Source: an uncultured Lachnospiraceae bacterium
Lineage (GTDB): Bacteria; Bacillota; Clostridia; Lachnospirales; Lachnospiraceae
Assembly: GCA_946405625.1 (NCBI GenBank)
Contig: CAMJHQ010000011.1
Span: 1 to 64,000 of the forward strand
Reading direction: 5' to 3'
DNA length: 64,000 bases
Below, one piece after another: positions 32,118 through 40,745 of this stretch; position 1 is the stretch's first letter, and each line of letters opens with the position of its first letter. A program made the position numbers and the translations under genes. Below the pieces are notes generated by a model. The model was not told the DNA's origin. It worked only from the letters and a program-made list of their open reading frames with translations, and made no database searches.

Positions 32118-34643
32118 TCAAAGAATCATACCGAGTACCATATAAGCCACAAGAGATACTATCCACGCAACGATGCACTGAAGAAGTACTATCCTGATTG
32201 CCCAGAGTCTGCCGAGTTCTCTTTTAACCGATGCTATTGCTGCAACGCAAGGCGTATAAAGAAGACAGAATATAAGGAGTGCTCCGGCTGCAGCTGTACT
32301 AATAGCCGTAACAAGCGCATCTGTACTTCCGAAAAGGATAGATAATGTCGAAACTACACTTTCCTTTGCAATAAAACCAGTAATGAGTGCCGTTGCAATT
32401 CTCCAGTCGCCGAATCCCATAGGCTTAAAGATTGGCGCAATGATTCCCGCAAGCTTTGCTAAAATGCTGTCTCCCGCATCTGCGGCAAGTCCGAGTCCGG
32501 GTGTAAATGATCTGAGGAACCATATAGCAATGGTTGCACAGAAAATAATCGTAAAGGCTTTCATAAGGAAATCCTTTGCCTTCTCCCACAGGAGCTGGAG
32601 TACATTTTTCGCACCCGGCATACGGTAATTCGGAAGCTCCATAACGAAAGGAACTGCCTCACCCTTTAAAGCCGTTGCCTTTGATATAAGTGCTACTATG
32701 ATTCCCGTAAGGATTCCGAGCAGGTAAAGGCCGATCATAACAAGTGCTCCCTTTCCCGGGAAAAATGCAGCTATGAAGAATCCGTATATCGGAAGCTTCG
32801 CGGTACAGCTCATAAATGGAATGAGCATTACAGTCAGCTTACGATCTCGCTCCGACGGAAGCGTACGGCTCGCCATAACTCCCGGCACGGAACATCCGAA
32901 TCCGACAAGCATAGGAACTATACTTCTTCCCGACAGACCGATACGTCTGAGCGGTCTATCCATGACAAATGCAATACGAGCCATATATCCCGTATCTTCA
33001 AGCAGTGACAGGAAGAAGAAAAGTATTATGATGATCGGCAGGAAAGAAATAACACTTCCCACTCCGTTAAATATACCATCTATGATAAGTGAATGAATGA
33101 CATCGTTTACATTTGATGCGGTAAGCAGTGCATCAACTTTGCCGGCGAGAAAATCTATTCCGCTTTCCAGCAGTCCCTGAAGCCACGCTCCGACCACGTT
33201 GAAGGTAAGCCAGAAAACGAGTCCGATGATAAGAATAAATGCGGGAATAGCTGTAAACCTTCCTGTCAGAATCTTATCGATTTTTTCACTTCTCTCTCTT
33301 TCACGACTGACTTCCGGCTTTACGACAGTTTCCTTAACAAGTTTATCTATAAACGAGAAACGCATATCAGCCATAGCGGCCGATCTGTCAAGACCGCGCT
33401 CCTCTTCCATCTGAATTATGATATGCTCGATCATTTCTTTCTCATTCTGAGAAAGCTCAAGAATATCTATAACTCTCTGATCGCCCTCTATGATCTTGTT
33501 GGCAGCAAATCTTACCGGAATATCCGCTCTCTTCGCATGATCCTCGATAAGATGCATGATTCCGTGAAGGCATCTGTGAACCGCCCCGCCATGATCAGAC
33601 TCATCACAGAAATCCTTCTTGCCCGGACTCTCCTGATATTTTGCAACATGAAGCGCATGATTTATAAGCTCATCAACGCCCTCGTTTTTTGCAGCGGAAA
33701 TAGGAACAACCGGAATTCCGAGGAGTTCCTCCATCTCGTTAATTCTGACAGAGCCTCCGTTGCCACGCATTTCATCCATCATATTAAGTGCAAGGACCAT
33801 CGGAACATCAAGCTCGATAAGCTGCATCGTAAGATAAAGATTTCTCTCTATATTTGTTGCATCGACGATATTAATTATACCCTTCGGCTTCTCACCGATT
33901 ATATACTGACGCGACACTATCTCTTCATCCGTGTACGGTGATAGTGAATAAATGCCCGGCAGATCAACAACCTCAGTATTTGATTTTCCCTTGATAGAGC
34001 CGCTCTTTCTATCGACCGTAACTCCCGGAAAATTACCCACATGCTGATTTGAACCGGTCAGCTGATTGAAGAGCGTTGTCTTACCACTATTCTGATTTCC
34101 CGCAAGAGCAAATGTAAGCAACGTTCCCTCCGGAAGTTTCTTCTCGGTTGCCTTCTCATGAAATATACCACCTTCTCCGAGTCCCGGATGATGATGATGG
34201 TGATGATGAGAACCACTCTTTTTATCCGACTTCTGTTTCGATGACGAATTTATATCAGATGGATTATCTCTTTTATCCGAAGCATTCTTTCCGGAGGCTT
34301 TCTTCTCGGAAGCCTTCTTCCCCGAAGTTTTATTATCCGAGGATTGATTCTCCGACATATTCTTATCGGACTCCCGCGCCCTCAATTTGTCCGTTTCGGA
34401 ACGAATCACCTCAGATATTCCTTCTTTTCTGATATCTATCTGCTCCGCCTCTGAAAGTCTGAGTGTAAGCTCATAACCGTGAATTCTGAGTTCCATCGGG
34501 TCGCCCATCGGAGCAAACTTAATCAGAGTCACTTCCGCTCCCGGAATAACTCCCATATCAAGAAAATGCTGTCTGGTTGCGCCTTCGCCCCCTACAGCTT
34601 CAATAACAGCAGACTGCCCTGCCTTCAAGTCTCTAAGTGTCAT
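32118..34643 (-). CDS. feoB: FeoA-FeoB fusion ferrous iron transporter
   Basis: 841 residues from the ATG at 34643 (MTLRDLKAGQ), with GGGAG 11 bases upstream; an ATG six codons earlier has no site. Residues 1-75 are a complete FeoA SH3-like domain. A linker of about 90 residues, rich in Lys, Ser, Asp and Asn, includes seven consecutive His. Then the FeoB G domain (GNQNSGKTTLFNQLTG, DLPGIYS, LNMMDE), helical GDI region, and about eight membrane segments with Gate motifs. Imports Fe2+. DUF4250 precedes it in the same run. Strong call. Confidence 0.96.
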   Translation of the reverse strand: MTLRDLKAGQSAVIEAVGGEGATRQHFLDMGVIPGAEVTLIKFAPMGDPMELRIHGYELTLRLSEAEQIDIRKEGISEVIRSETDKLRARESDKNMSENQSSDNKTSGKKASEKKASGKNASDKRDNPSDINSSSKQKSDKKSGSHHHHHHHPGLGEGGIFHEKATEKKLPEGTLLTFALAGNQNSGKTTLFNQLTGSNQHVGNFPGVTVDRKSGSIKGKSNTEVVDLPGIYSLSPYTDEEIVSRQYIIGEKPKGIINIVDATNIERNLYLTMQLIELDVPMVLALNMMDEMRGNGGSVRINEMEELLGIPVVPISAAKNEGVDELINHALHVAKYQESPGKKDFCDESDHGGAVHRCLHGIMHLIEDHAKRADIPVRFAANKIIEGDQRVIDILELSQNEKEMIEHIIIQMEEERGLDRSAAMADMRFSFIDKLVKETVVKPEVSRERERSEKIDKILTGRFTAIPAFILIIGLVFWLTFNVVGAWLQGLLESGIDFLAGKVDALLTASNVNDVIHSLIIDGIFNGVGSVISFLPIIIILFFFLSLLEDTGYMARIAFVMDRPLRRIGLSGRSIVPMLVGFGCSVPGVMASRTLPSERDRKLTVMLIPFMSCTAKLPIYGFFIAAFFPGKGALVMIGLYLLGILTGIIVALISKATALKGEAVPFVMELPNYRMPGAKNVLQLLWEKAKDFLMKAFTIIFCATIAIWFLRSFTPGLGLAADAGDSILAKLAGIIAPIFKPMGFGDWRIATALITGFIAKESVVSTLSILFGSTDALVTAISTAAAGALLIFCLLYTPCVAAIASVKRELGRLWAIRIVLLQCIVAWIVSLVAYMVLGMIL

Positions 34644-34697
34644 TTTATGATAAACTCCCATGAATCATTTAAATAAACTACTTGATCGATTTATTTT

Positions 34698-34877
34698 TTA
34701 CGGTAAAAACCTGTTCTGCTTTTCATCATACTTCATCCCGATAGAAGCAAGCTTTTCGGTGATTTCTTTCTCATCCAGCCCCAGACTCTTAACCAGCTCT
34801 TCGAGCGACGGATAATTATCCCTGAGCTGTGTATTCAGATAGCTCATCAGCATCACAGGATCCTTTGGTATATTCAT
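34698..34877 (-). CDS. DUF4250 domain protein
   Basis: 59 residues, too short for usual cut-offs. ATG at 34877 follows AAGGAGACGAT. The sequence begins MNIPKDPVMLMSYLNTQLRD and continues NYPSLEELVKSLGL...EKLASIGMKYDEKQNRFLP, which matches the DUF4250 family found in many Clostridia. It is probably a small helical cytosolic protein. It lies 54 bases before the FeoAB start in the same orientation, so co-transcription with iron uptake is likely. Function unknown. Confidence 0.88.
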   Translation of the reverse strand: MNIPKDPVMLMSYLNTQLRDNYPSLEELVKSLGLDEKEITEKLASIGMKYDEKQNRFLP

Positions 34878-34889
34878 ATCGTCTCCTTA

Positions 34890-34920
34890 TTCACCGTAGG
34901 GGACAAGCCCCCACGATGAA
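34890..34920. other. Leader hairpin before DUF4250-feoAB
   Basis: TTCACCGTAGGGG (34890-34902) and CCCCACGATGAA (34909-34920) pair with a few mismatches. It is in the leader, just before the ribosome site. It has no U run, so it is a leader structure or part of a dispersed palindromic repeat. Confidence 0.4.
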
Positions 34921-34970
34921 ATGTTAGTCATATTTAACATAGATAATTTAAATCTATCTTGATATTTTGT

Positions 34971-35118
34971 CAATTACATTTACTCCACATTCTCCAGTGC
35001 CAATTACATTTACTCCACATTCTTCAGTGTCAACTACATTTACTCCACATTCTTCAGTGTCAACTACATTTACTCCACATTCTTCGTCGCAAATATTTAC
35101 TCCACATTCTTCAGTGCC
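34971..35118. repeat. 30-bp repeats copied from the 3' end of the FtsX-type gene
   Basis: Four units of exactly 30 bases (34971, 35001, 35031, 35061) follow the stop at 35097. Each holds TTTACTCCACATTCTTCAGT, which is the complement of the last codons and the stop of the gene (ACTGAAGAATGTGGAGTAAA). The array is a tandem duplication that started in the coding end. Confidence 0.85.
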
Positions 35119-37862
35119 ATGTCCATCGGTATCTTCTTTATCCTTCTGTAATCTAAGAGCATAATGATAAGATATGCCGCAAAAACGAAGACAAACATTT
35201 TAACAAAGCCCAAAGGTGAGATGACAAAATCAAACCATCCTTCCATGCTCATTATGTACTCACGGAAGACTGCGGCCATTCCGAAATAACTTGCCACAAT
35301 TCCGATGCCGCACGAGAGAATGACAACCAGAGTTGTCGATGTCATATAAAGCGAGCTGATCTCCCTGTTTTCATAACCGAGGATTTTTACCATCGATATT
35401 GAGTTCTCATTTTTCTCGATGATTATCTTTGTCAGAAGATATATAAGCACTGCAGAAAGGATAACACATACATACTGAAAGTAATTCATATATGACCCGA
35501 TCGAATGATCAAGCTGTCTTGTCACCTTCAGCATATCATCTTCTGTTATTGTAGTAGCTATATATTCATCATCGATATCGCTTAATGCTTCATCAGACAT
35601 ATATCCCGTAAAGTAGCTGCTGTCCTCATCAAAGATATCTCTGTAATTATCAATCGGCATGAATACCGTAAGACTTCCCGCATAATCATATATTCCGGCT
35701 ACCGTGAATTCATAATCCTGCTTTTCATATTTCTCATCAAGCTTAAATGTATCACCGATTGAAAGTCTGTATTTATCCGCAAACGTACTCGATATATATA
35801 CATTGTTTTCTTCGAGATCCGGAAGATTCTTTATATACTTACTGCTGTCCTCAATGCCGTAAACCGCAATTGTTTCTTTATAATTTTTTCCTTGATACTG
35901 AAGACTTCTCATTGCTATTTTTTCTGCCGATGGGTCCGCTGTCTCAATAGGATTTCCGTCCTCATCTTCGCAATCAATCAAAATTGTCTGATGCTTTGCA
36001 AACATAAAATCTTTAACTTTATCCTGATATTTTTTAAGTGATTCGGGAAATCCGACACACATCGCCATCATAAGCATTACAAATGTTATGCCCACGATAA
36101 GCACAAGATAATTCGGTATATTCTGAAGCAGTATCCTTGTGCGGAATCTTGTAAGGAACTTCCACTTTGGAAGTCTCAAAGCCTTCTTTCTCTTTTTCAT
36201 CTTCAGATCATGTCTGAGGAACTTGAGTGGTGAAAACTTCAACATTCTCGTAATAACAAACAGGTTAATGATAAACATCAGAACGACCGGAACCAACGTT
36301 GTCTTTATAAATGCATCCGGTGTCCAGTAGGTCTCGTAAGTCGGAAGGCTATAGGAATTATAATACATGTTGATAACAACCTGCTTAAACACCGTATAGC
36401 CGAGCACATTTCCTATGATCGCTCCGATAAGAGTAACCAGTACCGGCATTGTCATATAGTGTCTCAAGAGCTCAGATCTCGTATAGCCCGACGCACGGAG
36501 TGTTCCGATGACCGATGCCTCTTTCGTGATCGTATTGCTGATCGTTATCGCAAAGACAAATGCAAGAACCGCCACGATTATATAAAGCATAATTCCCGCA
36601 AGTACCTTATCTCTTCCCATATCATTTGTTGCAAAATGTATCGCTTCATTTACATAGTTAGGTAAGAAATTTTCTATATCGATTTCCTTAACCGCAGCCT
36701 GTGATATAAGAGCGGCCATTACATTTTCCGAAAGGTCCTTCTCCTCAATATCATCCGCAGGTTTTTCTTTATAAAACCAGGCATAGTTATAATGTATATT
36801 CTGATCTATCCTGTCCCATCCCTCTTTTGTAACCATCGCCACATCAAAGTTGATCGCATCGAACATACTGTCCGTCGGTTTCTCATAAAGCGTACTGTAA
36901 TTAACGAGAGCAATGAGCGCTGTAACCGTATACTCTTTACCGCTGACAGTAATCTTATCTCCGACCTTAACTCCTACATTTGCAGCATGCATTCTGTCGA
37001 TTGCAATCTCACTGTCGGTCTTTGGCATTTCGCCTTCATGGATGCTGTAAAGATTGATATCGGTTCTATCCATAAATACACGGATCTTTCCGGTTTTCTT
37101 TTCTGAATCTCTGTTTCCGACAGATTCCTCCGACGCATCCTTATAGAAATTCTCATATATTTTTATCGGTACAGGCTTGTAGTCCGGATTCTCCAGATCA
37201 TACTTATCCTTAACCTTGTCATATTCTTCATTGACCTTATCTTCAACCTCTTTATAAGCTTCCTCTTTTGCTTCATCCAGAATGTCCTGATATTCTTTGC
37301 TGTCTATGAAACTGTCATAAGCTTCTTTATAAGCCTCATCGTAATATTCATCAATTGTTGCTTCCAGATTCTCATCTACCAGCTCATCTATCATAGCCGT
37401 TTTCTCAGAATCCGGAACTTCCATTCCCATTGCTTTATAAGTCTCTATCTCAGCTTCGACATTTTTAGTAACCTCAGCACGGAGATTATCTTCTATTCCC
37501 TCTCGTACTGCCTTATCTATCTCATTAGGAAGCTCCTCGGCAACCGCCTTCTCCACTTCCTTATCAGCTTCACTTCTCCCCTTATCCAGGAAGTATTTTC
37601 TTATATCAGCCTTCTCTCCGGATTCCAACGCTTTAACAGTCTCTTCATCCAACGCTTCACTAACTTCAAAACAACCGTCTTCAAGATTATACTCAGTTAT
37701 CTTATTCTCTGCTGAAGTCAGCATACTGTTATTCGCTACAAACATTCCCGATATAAAACCGATCATAACCACCAGAAATACAGCAATAACAAGATACTTG
37801 CGCCAATCACCGAGAAGTTCTTTTATTACTCTTTTCCTTAAAGGATTTTTTACCTTTTTCAT
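35097..37862 (-). CDS. FtsX/MacB-type ABC transporter permease with long acidic external domain
   Basis: 921 residues. One N-terminal helix (about 23-45), then an external region of about 400 residues that begins with an acidic, Lys/Glu-rich coiled coil (about 90-235) and ends in an MacB-like folded domain. Helices at about 420-445, 470-490 and 520-545 form one FtsX unit, then a second MacB-like unit (about 590-780) and three more helices at the C-terminus. This double-FtsX layout is that of Firmicutes exporters of lipids, peptides or antimicrobials. Works with the ATPase 18 bases upstream. Its leader holds a Mn-type riboswitch. Substrate unknown. Confidence 0.9.
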   Translation of the reverse strand: MKKVKNPLRKRVIKELLGDWRKYLVIAVFLVVMIGFISGMFVANNSMLTSAENKITEYNLEDGCFEVSEALDEETVKALESGEKADIRKYFLDKGRSEADKEVEKAVAEELPNEIDKAVREGIEDNLRAEVTKNVEAEIETYKAMGMEVPDSEKTAMIDELVDENLEATIDEYYDEAYKEAYDSFIDSKEYQDILDEAKEEAYKEVEDKVNEEYDKVKDKYDLENPDYKPVPIKIYENFYKDASEESVGNRDSEKKTGKIRVFMDRTDINLYSIHEGEMPKTDSEIAIDRMHAANVGVKVGDKITVSGKEYTVTALIALVNYSTLYEKPTDSMFDAINFDVAMVTKEGWDRIDQNIHYNYAWFYKEKPADDIEEKDLSENVMAALISQAAVKEIDIENFLPNYVNEAIHFATNDMGRDKVLAGIMLYIIVAVLAFVFAITISNTITKEASVIGTLRASGYTRSELLRHYMTMPVLVTLIGAIIGNVLGYTVFKQVVINMYYNSYSLPTYETYWTPDAFIKTTLVPVVLMFIINLFVITRMLKFSPLKFLRHDLKMKKRKKALRLPKWKFLTRFRTRILLQNIPNYLVLIVGITFVMLMMAMCVGFPESLKKYQDKVKDFMFAKHQTILIDCEDEDGNPIETADPSAEKIAMRSLQYQGKNYKETIAVYGIEDSSKYIKNLPDLEENNVYISSTFADKYRLSIGDTFKLDEKYEKQDYEFTVAGIYDYAGSLTVFMPIDNYRDIFDEDSSYFTGYMSDEALSDIDDEYIATTITEDDMLKVTRQLDHSIGSYMNYFQYVCVILSAVLIYLLTKIIIEKNENSISMVKILGYENREISSLYMTSTTLVVILSCGIGIVASYFGMAAVFREYIMSMEGWFDFVISPLGFVKMFVFVFAAYLIIMLLDYRRIKKIPMDMALKNVE

Positions 37863-37880
37863 AATCGTCTCCTTTTTTGC

Positions 37881-38597
37881 CTACCAATCAAGTTCCTCAG
37901 CCGATACCTTGTTCTCATTGATATCGTTTTGTCTTACAACTCCGTCGCGGAGCTTTATGACATGGTCAGCCATATTCTTTATGGCTTCATTATGAGTAAC
38001 CATTATGATCGTATTTCCGTATTTTTGATTTACATCTTCTATAAGTTTTAGGATTTCCTTGGAAGTGTTATAGTCGAGCGCTCCGGTCGGCTCATCGCAG
38101 AGAAGGATGTCCGGATTCTTTACGATTGCTCTGCCGATGGACACTCTCTGCTGCTGTCCACCTGAAAGCTGATTAGGAAGTTTGTGACGATGCTTATAAA
38201 GACCGAGTGTTTCAAGCAGCTCATCTATTTCAAGCGGACTTTCGGATAAATATGCACCTACCTCTACATTTTCCTTAACATTCAGATTCGGTATAAGGTT
38301 ATACATCTGAAATACATATCCAAGATGCTTACGTCTGTACTGAGTGAGTCCCTTCTCTCCCATTTCTTCAAGCTTATCTCCGTTAATGGATATATATCCC
38401 GAATCCGGGCTGTCAATTCCTCCGATAATGTTCAGCAGTGTGGATTTACCGGAACCCGATGGTCCGAGCAGTACACAGAACTCACCTTTACTTACTGTAA
38501 AATCCATTCCCTTAAGAACTTCCTGCCTGGACTCTCCGCTTCCGAAGCCCTTCTTCAGATCAACGATTTCGAGAAACTTTCTTTCCTGCTGTGTCAT
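37881..38597 (-). CDS. ABC transporter ATP-binding protein (MacB/LolD type)
   Basis: 238 residues. Walker A GPSGSGKST, Q-loop YVFQMYNL, signature LSGGQQQRVSIGRA, Walker B ILLCDEPTGALD, H-loop MVTHN. This is the MacB/LolD/YknY class that partners FtsX-type permeases. GAAGGGAG lies before the ATG. First gene after the riboswitch-terminator leader at 38657-38898, so both ABC genes should be switched together. Strong family call. Confidence 0.96.
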   Translation of the reverse strand: MTQQERKFLEIVDLKKGFGSGESRQEVLKGMDFTVSKGEFCVLLGPSGSGKSTLLNIIGGIDSPDSGYISINGDKLEEMGEKGLTQYRRKHLGYVFQMYNLIPNLNVKENVEVGAYLSESPLEIDELLETLGLYKHRHKLPNQLSGGQQQRVSIGRAIVKNPDILLCDEPTGALDYNTSKEILKLIEDVNQKYGNTIIMVTHNEAIKNMADHVIKLRDGVVRQNDINENKVSAEELDW

Positions 38598-38656
38598 AAT
38601 AATTCTCCCTTCCTATTACAGATAATTAAAATGTAAAATCTCCTTACAAAACAAAA

Positions 38657-38728
38657 GAGACCTGCTTGCAGACTTATATCCGCTACAGAATATACCTGTA
38701 GTGGTCTATAAGTCTGCAAACAAGTCTC
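38657..38728 (-). terminator. Riboswitch-controlled terminator before the ABC operon
   Basis: A long stem: GAGAC...TTGCAGACTTATA (38657-38679) pairs with TATAAGTCTGCAA...GTCTC (38707-38728); the minus transcript continues TTTTGTTTTG. Its 5' half on the transcript (GAGACTTGTTTGCAGA) is also the 3' half of the aptamer P1 stem, so the two folds exclude one another. Confidence 0.85.
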
Positions 38729-38898
38729 ACTGATTATTCATAACCCGAATTGTTAACTACGATGCTTTCATCGTAACAATTGCGTTGACGAGTTTATGTA
38801 CAGACAGCTGTGCATTTTATAAATGTCATAATGCCAGTCACGCATTTACTTGTTTCATAAAGCTCTTCTGCCTGCCGGTTACTCCCCTGAATGCAGAT
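38712..38898 (-). ncRNA. yybP-ykoY-like (Mn2+) riboswitch before an ABC transporter
   Basis: The minus strand reads TCTGCATTCAGGGGAGTAAC at the 5' end (38897-38878), has CTCGTCAAC before a strong hairpin (AATTGTT + ACGATG paired with CATCGT + AACAATT), and ends GTGAGACTTGTTTGCAGA. These match the yybP-ykoY layout GGGGAGUAgC / CGUCA / GCGAGAC, with a G-to-A change in the first motif. P1 pairs TCTGCA with TGCAGA plus CAG with CTTG. P2 begins TTTATG/CATAAA. The aptamer and terminator overlap as in the copy at 30001. Good call by structure; the gene type downstream is unusual. Confidence 0.82.
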
Positions 38899-38900
38899 TT

Positions 38901-38929
38901 ATAATAACAAACATGTGAACATATGTCAA
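38901..38929 (-). promoter_or_regulatory. Promoter of the ABC riboswitch transcript
   Basis: Minus strand TTGACA (38924-38929), 17-base spacer, TATTAT (38901-38906). Start of transcription would fall at the first base of the aptamer, about 38894-38897. Confidence 0.8.
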
Positions 38930-39010
38930 TATGTGAATATGTATAAAAGTTGATTCATTTATGTTATTTTTTTGTGAGTAATCCTGTTATTTTTTCATTT
39001 TATATTATTT

Positions 39011-39445
39011 CTATCTTTGCTTTTCACCGATTGCCTTATTCATCTTCTCGGCAAGATTCTTATTATACTTCATGAAGCATATCCAGATGATGAGACCGAT
39101 TACTATTACACTTACAACTGTGATAACGCAAGCCGTGATCCCTCTCTCCACCGGAATCCATCCGACAAAAGATGCAGCTGCAAAATATATAGCAAAGCCG
39201 ATTCCAAGATGTACCAGAGATGCAAGCGTCGGAGATATCCTGTCCGAATTATAGAGAAGTGTCGGAACTCCAAATCCCAGACCTGTTACCACACAAGCAA
39301 GCGCCATCTTGGTAAAGCCATAATCAGTAAGAGTAAAGTTTCCTCCGTCCTTTATATCAAACATAATCCCGATAACTATAAATATAATAAAGCTCATCGC
39401 TATACTGATGAATACTCTTTTCATGATTTCTTTAAACATCTTCAT
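39011..39445 (-). CDS. DUF3021 family membrane protein
   Basis: 144 residues with four membrane segments and a Lys-rich C-terminus, matching DUF3021. AGGAGG lies six bases before the ATG. It follows a LytTR regulator gene by 14 bases; this pairing of LytTR and DUF3021 is common in Firmicutes, where the membrane protein is thought to restrain or sense for the regulator. It is not part of the riboswitch unit at 38712. Confidence 0.88.
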   Translation of the reverse strand: MKMFKEIMKRVFISIAMSFIIFIVIGIMFDIKDGGNFTLTDYGFTKMALACVVTGLGFGVPTLLYNSDRISPTLASLVHLGIGFAIYFAAASFVGWIPVERGITACVITVVSVIVIGLIIWICFMKYNKNLAEKMNKAIGEKQR

Positions 39446-39459
39446 GCCATTCCTCCTTT

Positions 39460-39903
39460 CTACAGCCCAAGATATTTCTTCAGCTGTGGCACAAACTTCC
39501 TTGATATATATTCCTTCTCGCCATTCTTCATATGGAGCAGCATAACTCCGTTGAAGGATGGCTCCACGCTTTCGAGATATTTCAGATTGATTGCAGCCGA
39601 CTTTGAAACCTGCATGAAGTCTTTTCCGAGGATATCCAAAAGCTCATACATTCTCTTTCCGATACGATAAGTATTCTCATCGGTAACTATATAAACCTTC
39701 TCGGATTCAACTCTGATAAGTACTATATGCTCCGGATCGATCACAACCATTCTCTCGTCCAGGCTTCCGATGATAACGCCCTTTCCATTTCCGAATTGTG
39801 ATATTTCCCGCGCCAACTCTGCAATCTCGGGCGTCAGTTCTCCCGCATGTATCACTGCAAATGGTTCTTTTATATTTTCAGAGATATTCATATCAACCCG
39901 CAT
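39460..39903 (-). CDS. LytTR-family transcription regulator
   Basis: 147 residues, no receiver domain. The N-terminal 50 residues are a small alpha/beta region; the C-terminal about 95 residues are the LytTR DNA-binding domain (IVLIRVESEKVYIVT, ILGKDFMQVSKSAAINLKYLESVEPSF, EYISRKFVPQLKKYLG). GGAGG lies seven bases before the ATG at 39903. Operon with DUF3021. Such pairs regulate their own operon and often a nearby transporter; the ABC operon downstream is a candidate target. Family call strong. Confidence 0.94.
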   Translation of the reverse strand: MRVDMNISENIKEPFAVIHAGELTPEIAELAREISQFGNGKGVIIGSLDERMVVIDPEHIVLIRVESEKVYIVTDENTYRIGKRMYELLDILGKDFMQVSKSAAINLKYLESVEPSFNGVMLLHMKNGEKEYISRKFVPQLKKYLGL

Positions 39904-40005
39904 ATCTATTCCTCCGGTTTTTGTTCAAAATCTTCTCTGCTTCTTTGTAAATGTATCACAGAACTATGTTAACATATTCAAGTTATGATTTCTATAAAGT
40001 GCTCA

Positions 40006-40055
40006 CACGTGTCGGCTTTGAATCCAATCACCTCCTTGCACGTGTCGGCTTTGAA
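40006..40055. repeat. Copy of the 3' end of the 40028-40603 gene after its stop
   Basis: CACGTGTCGGCTTTGAA at 40039-40055 (coding end) recurs at 40006-40022 after the stop, a 33-base step. Confidence 0.65.
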
Positions 40056-40603
40056 AAGAAGAGCATCCATATTCCGAAGCCAAGCTTGAGCAGGCCATCT
40101 GCTGTAAGGAATATTGCTGCCGGCACTGATGATACTGCATATCCACTTACAGCTATCGCTATGCATAATGCTCCGAGTACAGTCATCGAACGTCCATGTA
40201 CAAAATAGAAGATCAGAAAATGTACTCCAGTTGCAAGGCTTACTCCGAGCCAGATCATTCTCCAGTTCCAGCTTGGAATAAAAGGACCAGCGATAAAAAA
40301 CATCAGGATAAAGAGTGCTGCAATTCCAAAGTAGATCATCTTTATCTGGAATTGACTTGTGGGACCATCAGAAAGCTTTGCCCTTACCTTACGGTTCACA
40401 TTTGCAATAAAGAAACTCACATAATATCCCGCAAGAAAGATTATCGGATTAACTATGAAACGTCCTCCGAAAACAAGCGAAACAATTATTACCGCTCCCA
40501 CCAGTATAAGCCAGAGCCCACATGACCTTTTGTTATTAAACTCCAGCTCCGACACCATTTCCCTGAAAGTCTTCTTTTTCTCAACGCTGCTATATCTTTC
40601 CAT
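40028..40603 (-). CDS. Six-TM membrane protein of unknown function
   Basis: 191 residues. A charged N-terminus of about 28 residues is followed by about six membrane segments and a short basic end (SKPTRARR). No family recognised with confidence; size and layout are like small conserved membrane proteins of Lachnospiraceae. Its ribosome site GGAGGG lies seven bases before the ATG, inside the 3' arm of a hairpin (40610-40658), so translation may be controlled by that structure. The coding end has been duplicated after the stop. Confidence 0.6.
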   Translation of the reverse strand: MERYSSVEKKKTFREMVSELEFNNKRSCGLWLILVGAVIIVSLVFGGRFIVNPIIFLAGYYVSFFIANVNRKVRAKLSDGPTSQFQIKMIYFGIAALFILMFFIAGPFIPSWNWRMIWLGVSLATGVHFLIFYFVHGRSMTVLGALCIAIAVSGYAVSSVPAAIFLTADGLLKLGFGIWMLFFSKPTRARR

Positions 40604-40609
40604 TATAAA

Positions 40610-40658
40610 ACCCTCCGTTTCGTCTTTGGATGAACCAATAATAACGAAAACGGAGGGT
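40610..40658 (-). promoter_or_regulatory. Leader hairpin that holds the ribosome site
   Basis: ACCCTCCGTTT (on transcript, 40658-40648) pairs exactly with AAACGGAGGGT (40620-40610), extended by CG/CG past a bulge; an inner TTGG/CCAA stem sits in the loop. The 3' arm holds the GGAGGG site for the ATG at 40603. It may act as a translational switch; the T run after it is TTTTATAAT, so it could also weakly terminate. Confidence 0.55.
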
Positions 40659-40745
40659 ATAATGTTGTAAAAATCGGTAAGTGGCAGATTTCGGACGGTA
40701 AGATGCAGCTACTTCAGCCATTACTTCTTCTATCACAAAAGACTT

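Noticed and set aside
34959-35164. Two plus-strand frames of 65 codons with TPHS/LLHILQC repeats
   Set aside because: They are the reverse reading of the 30-bp array copied from the end of the FtsX gene; no ribosome site.
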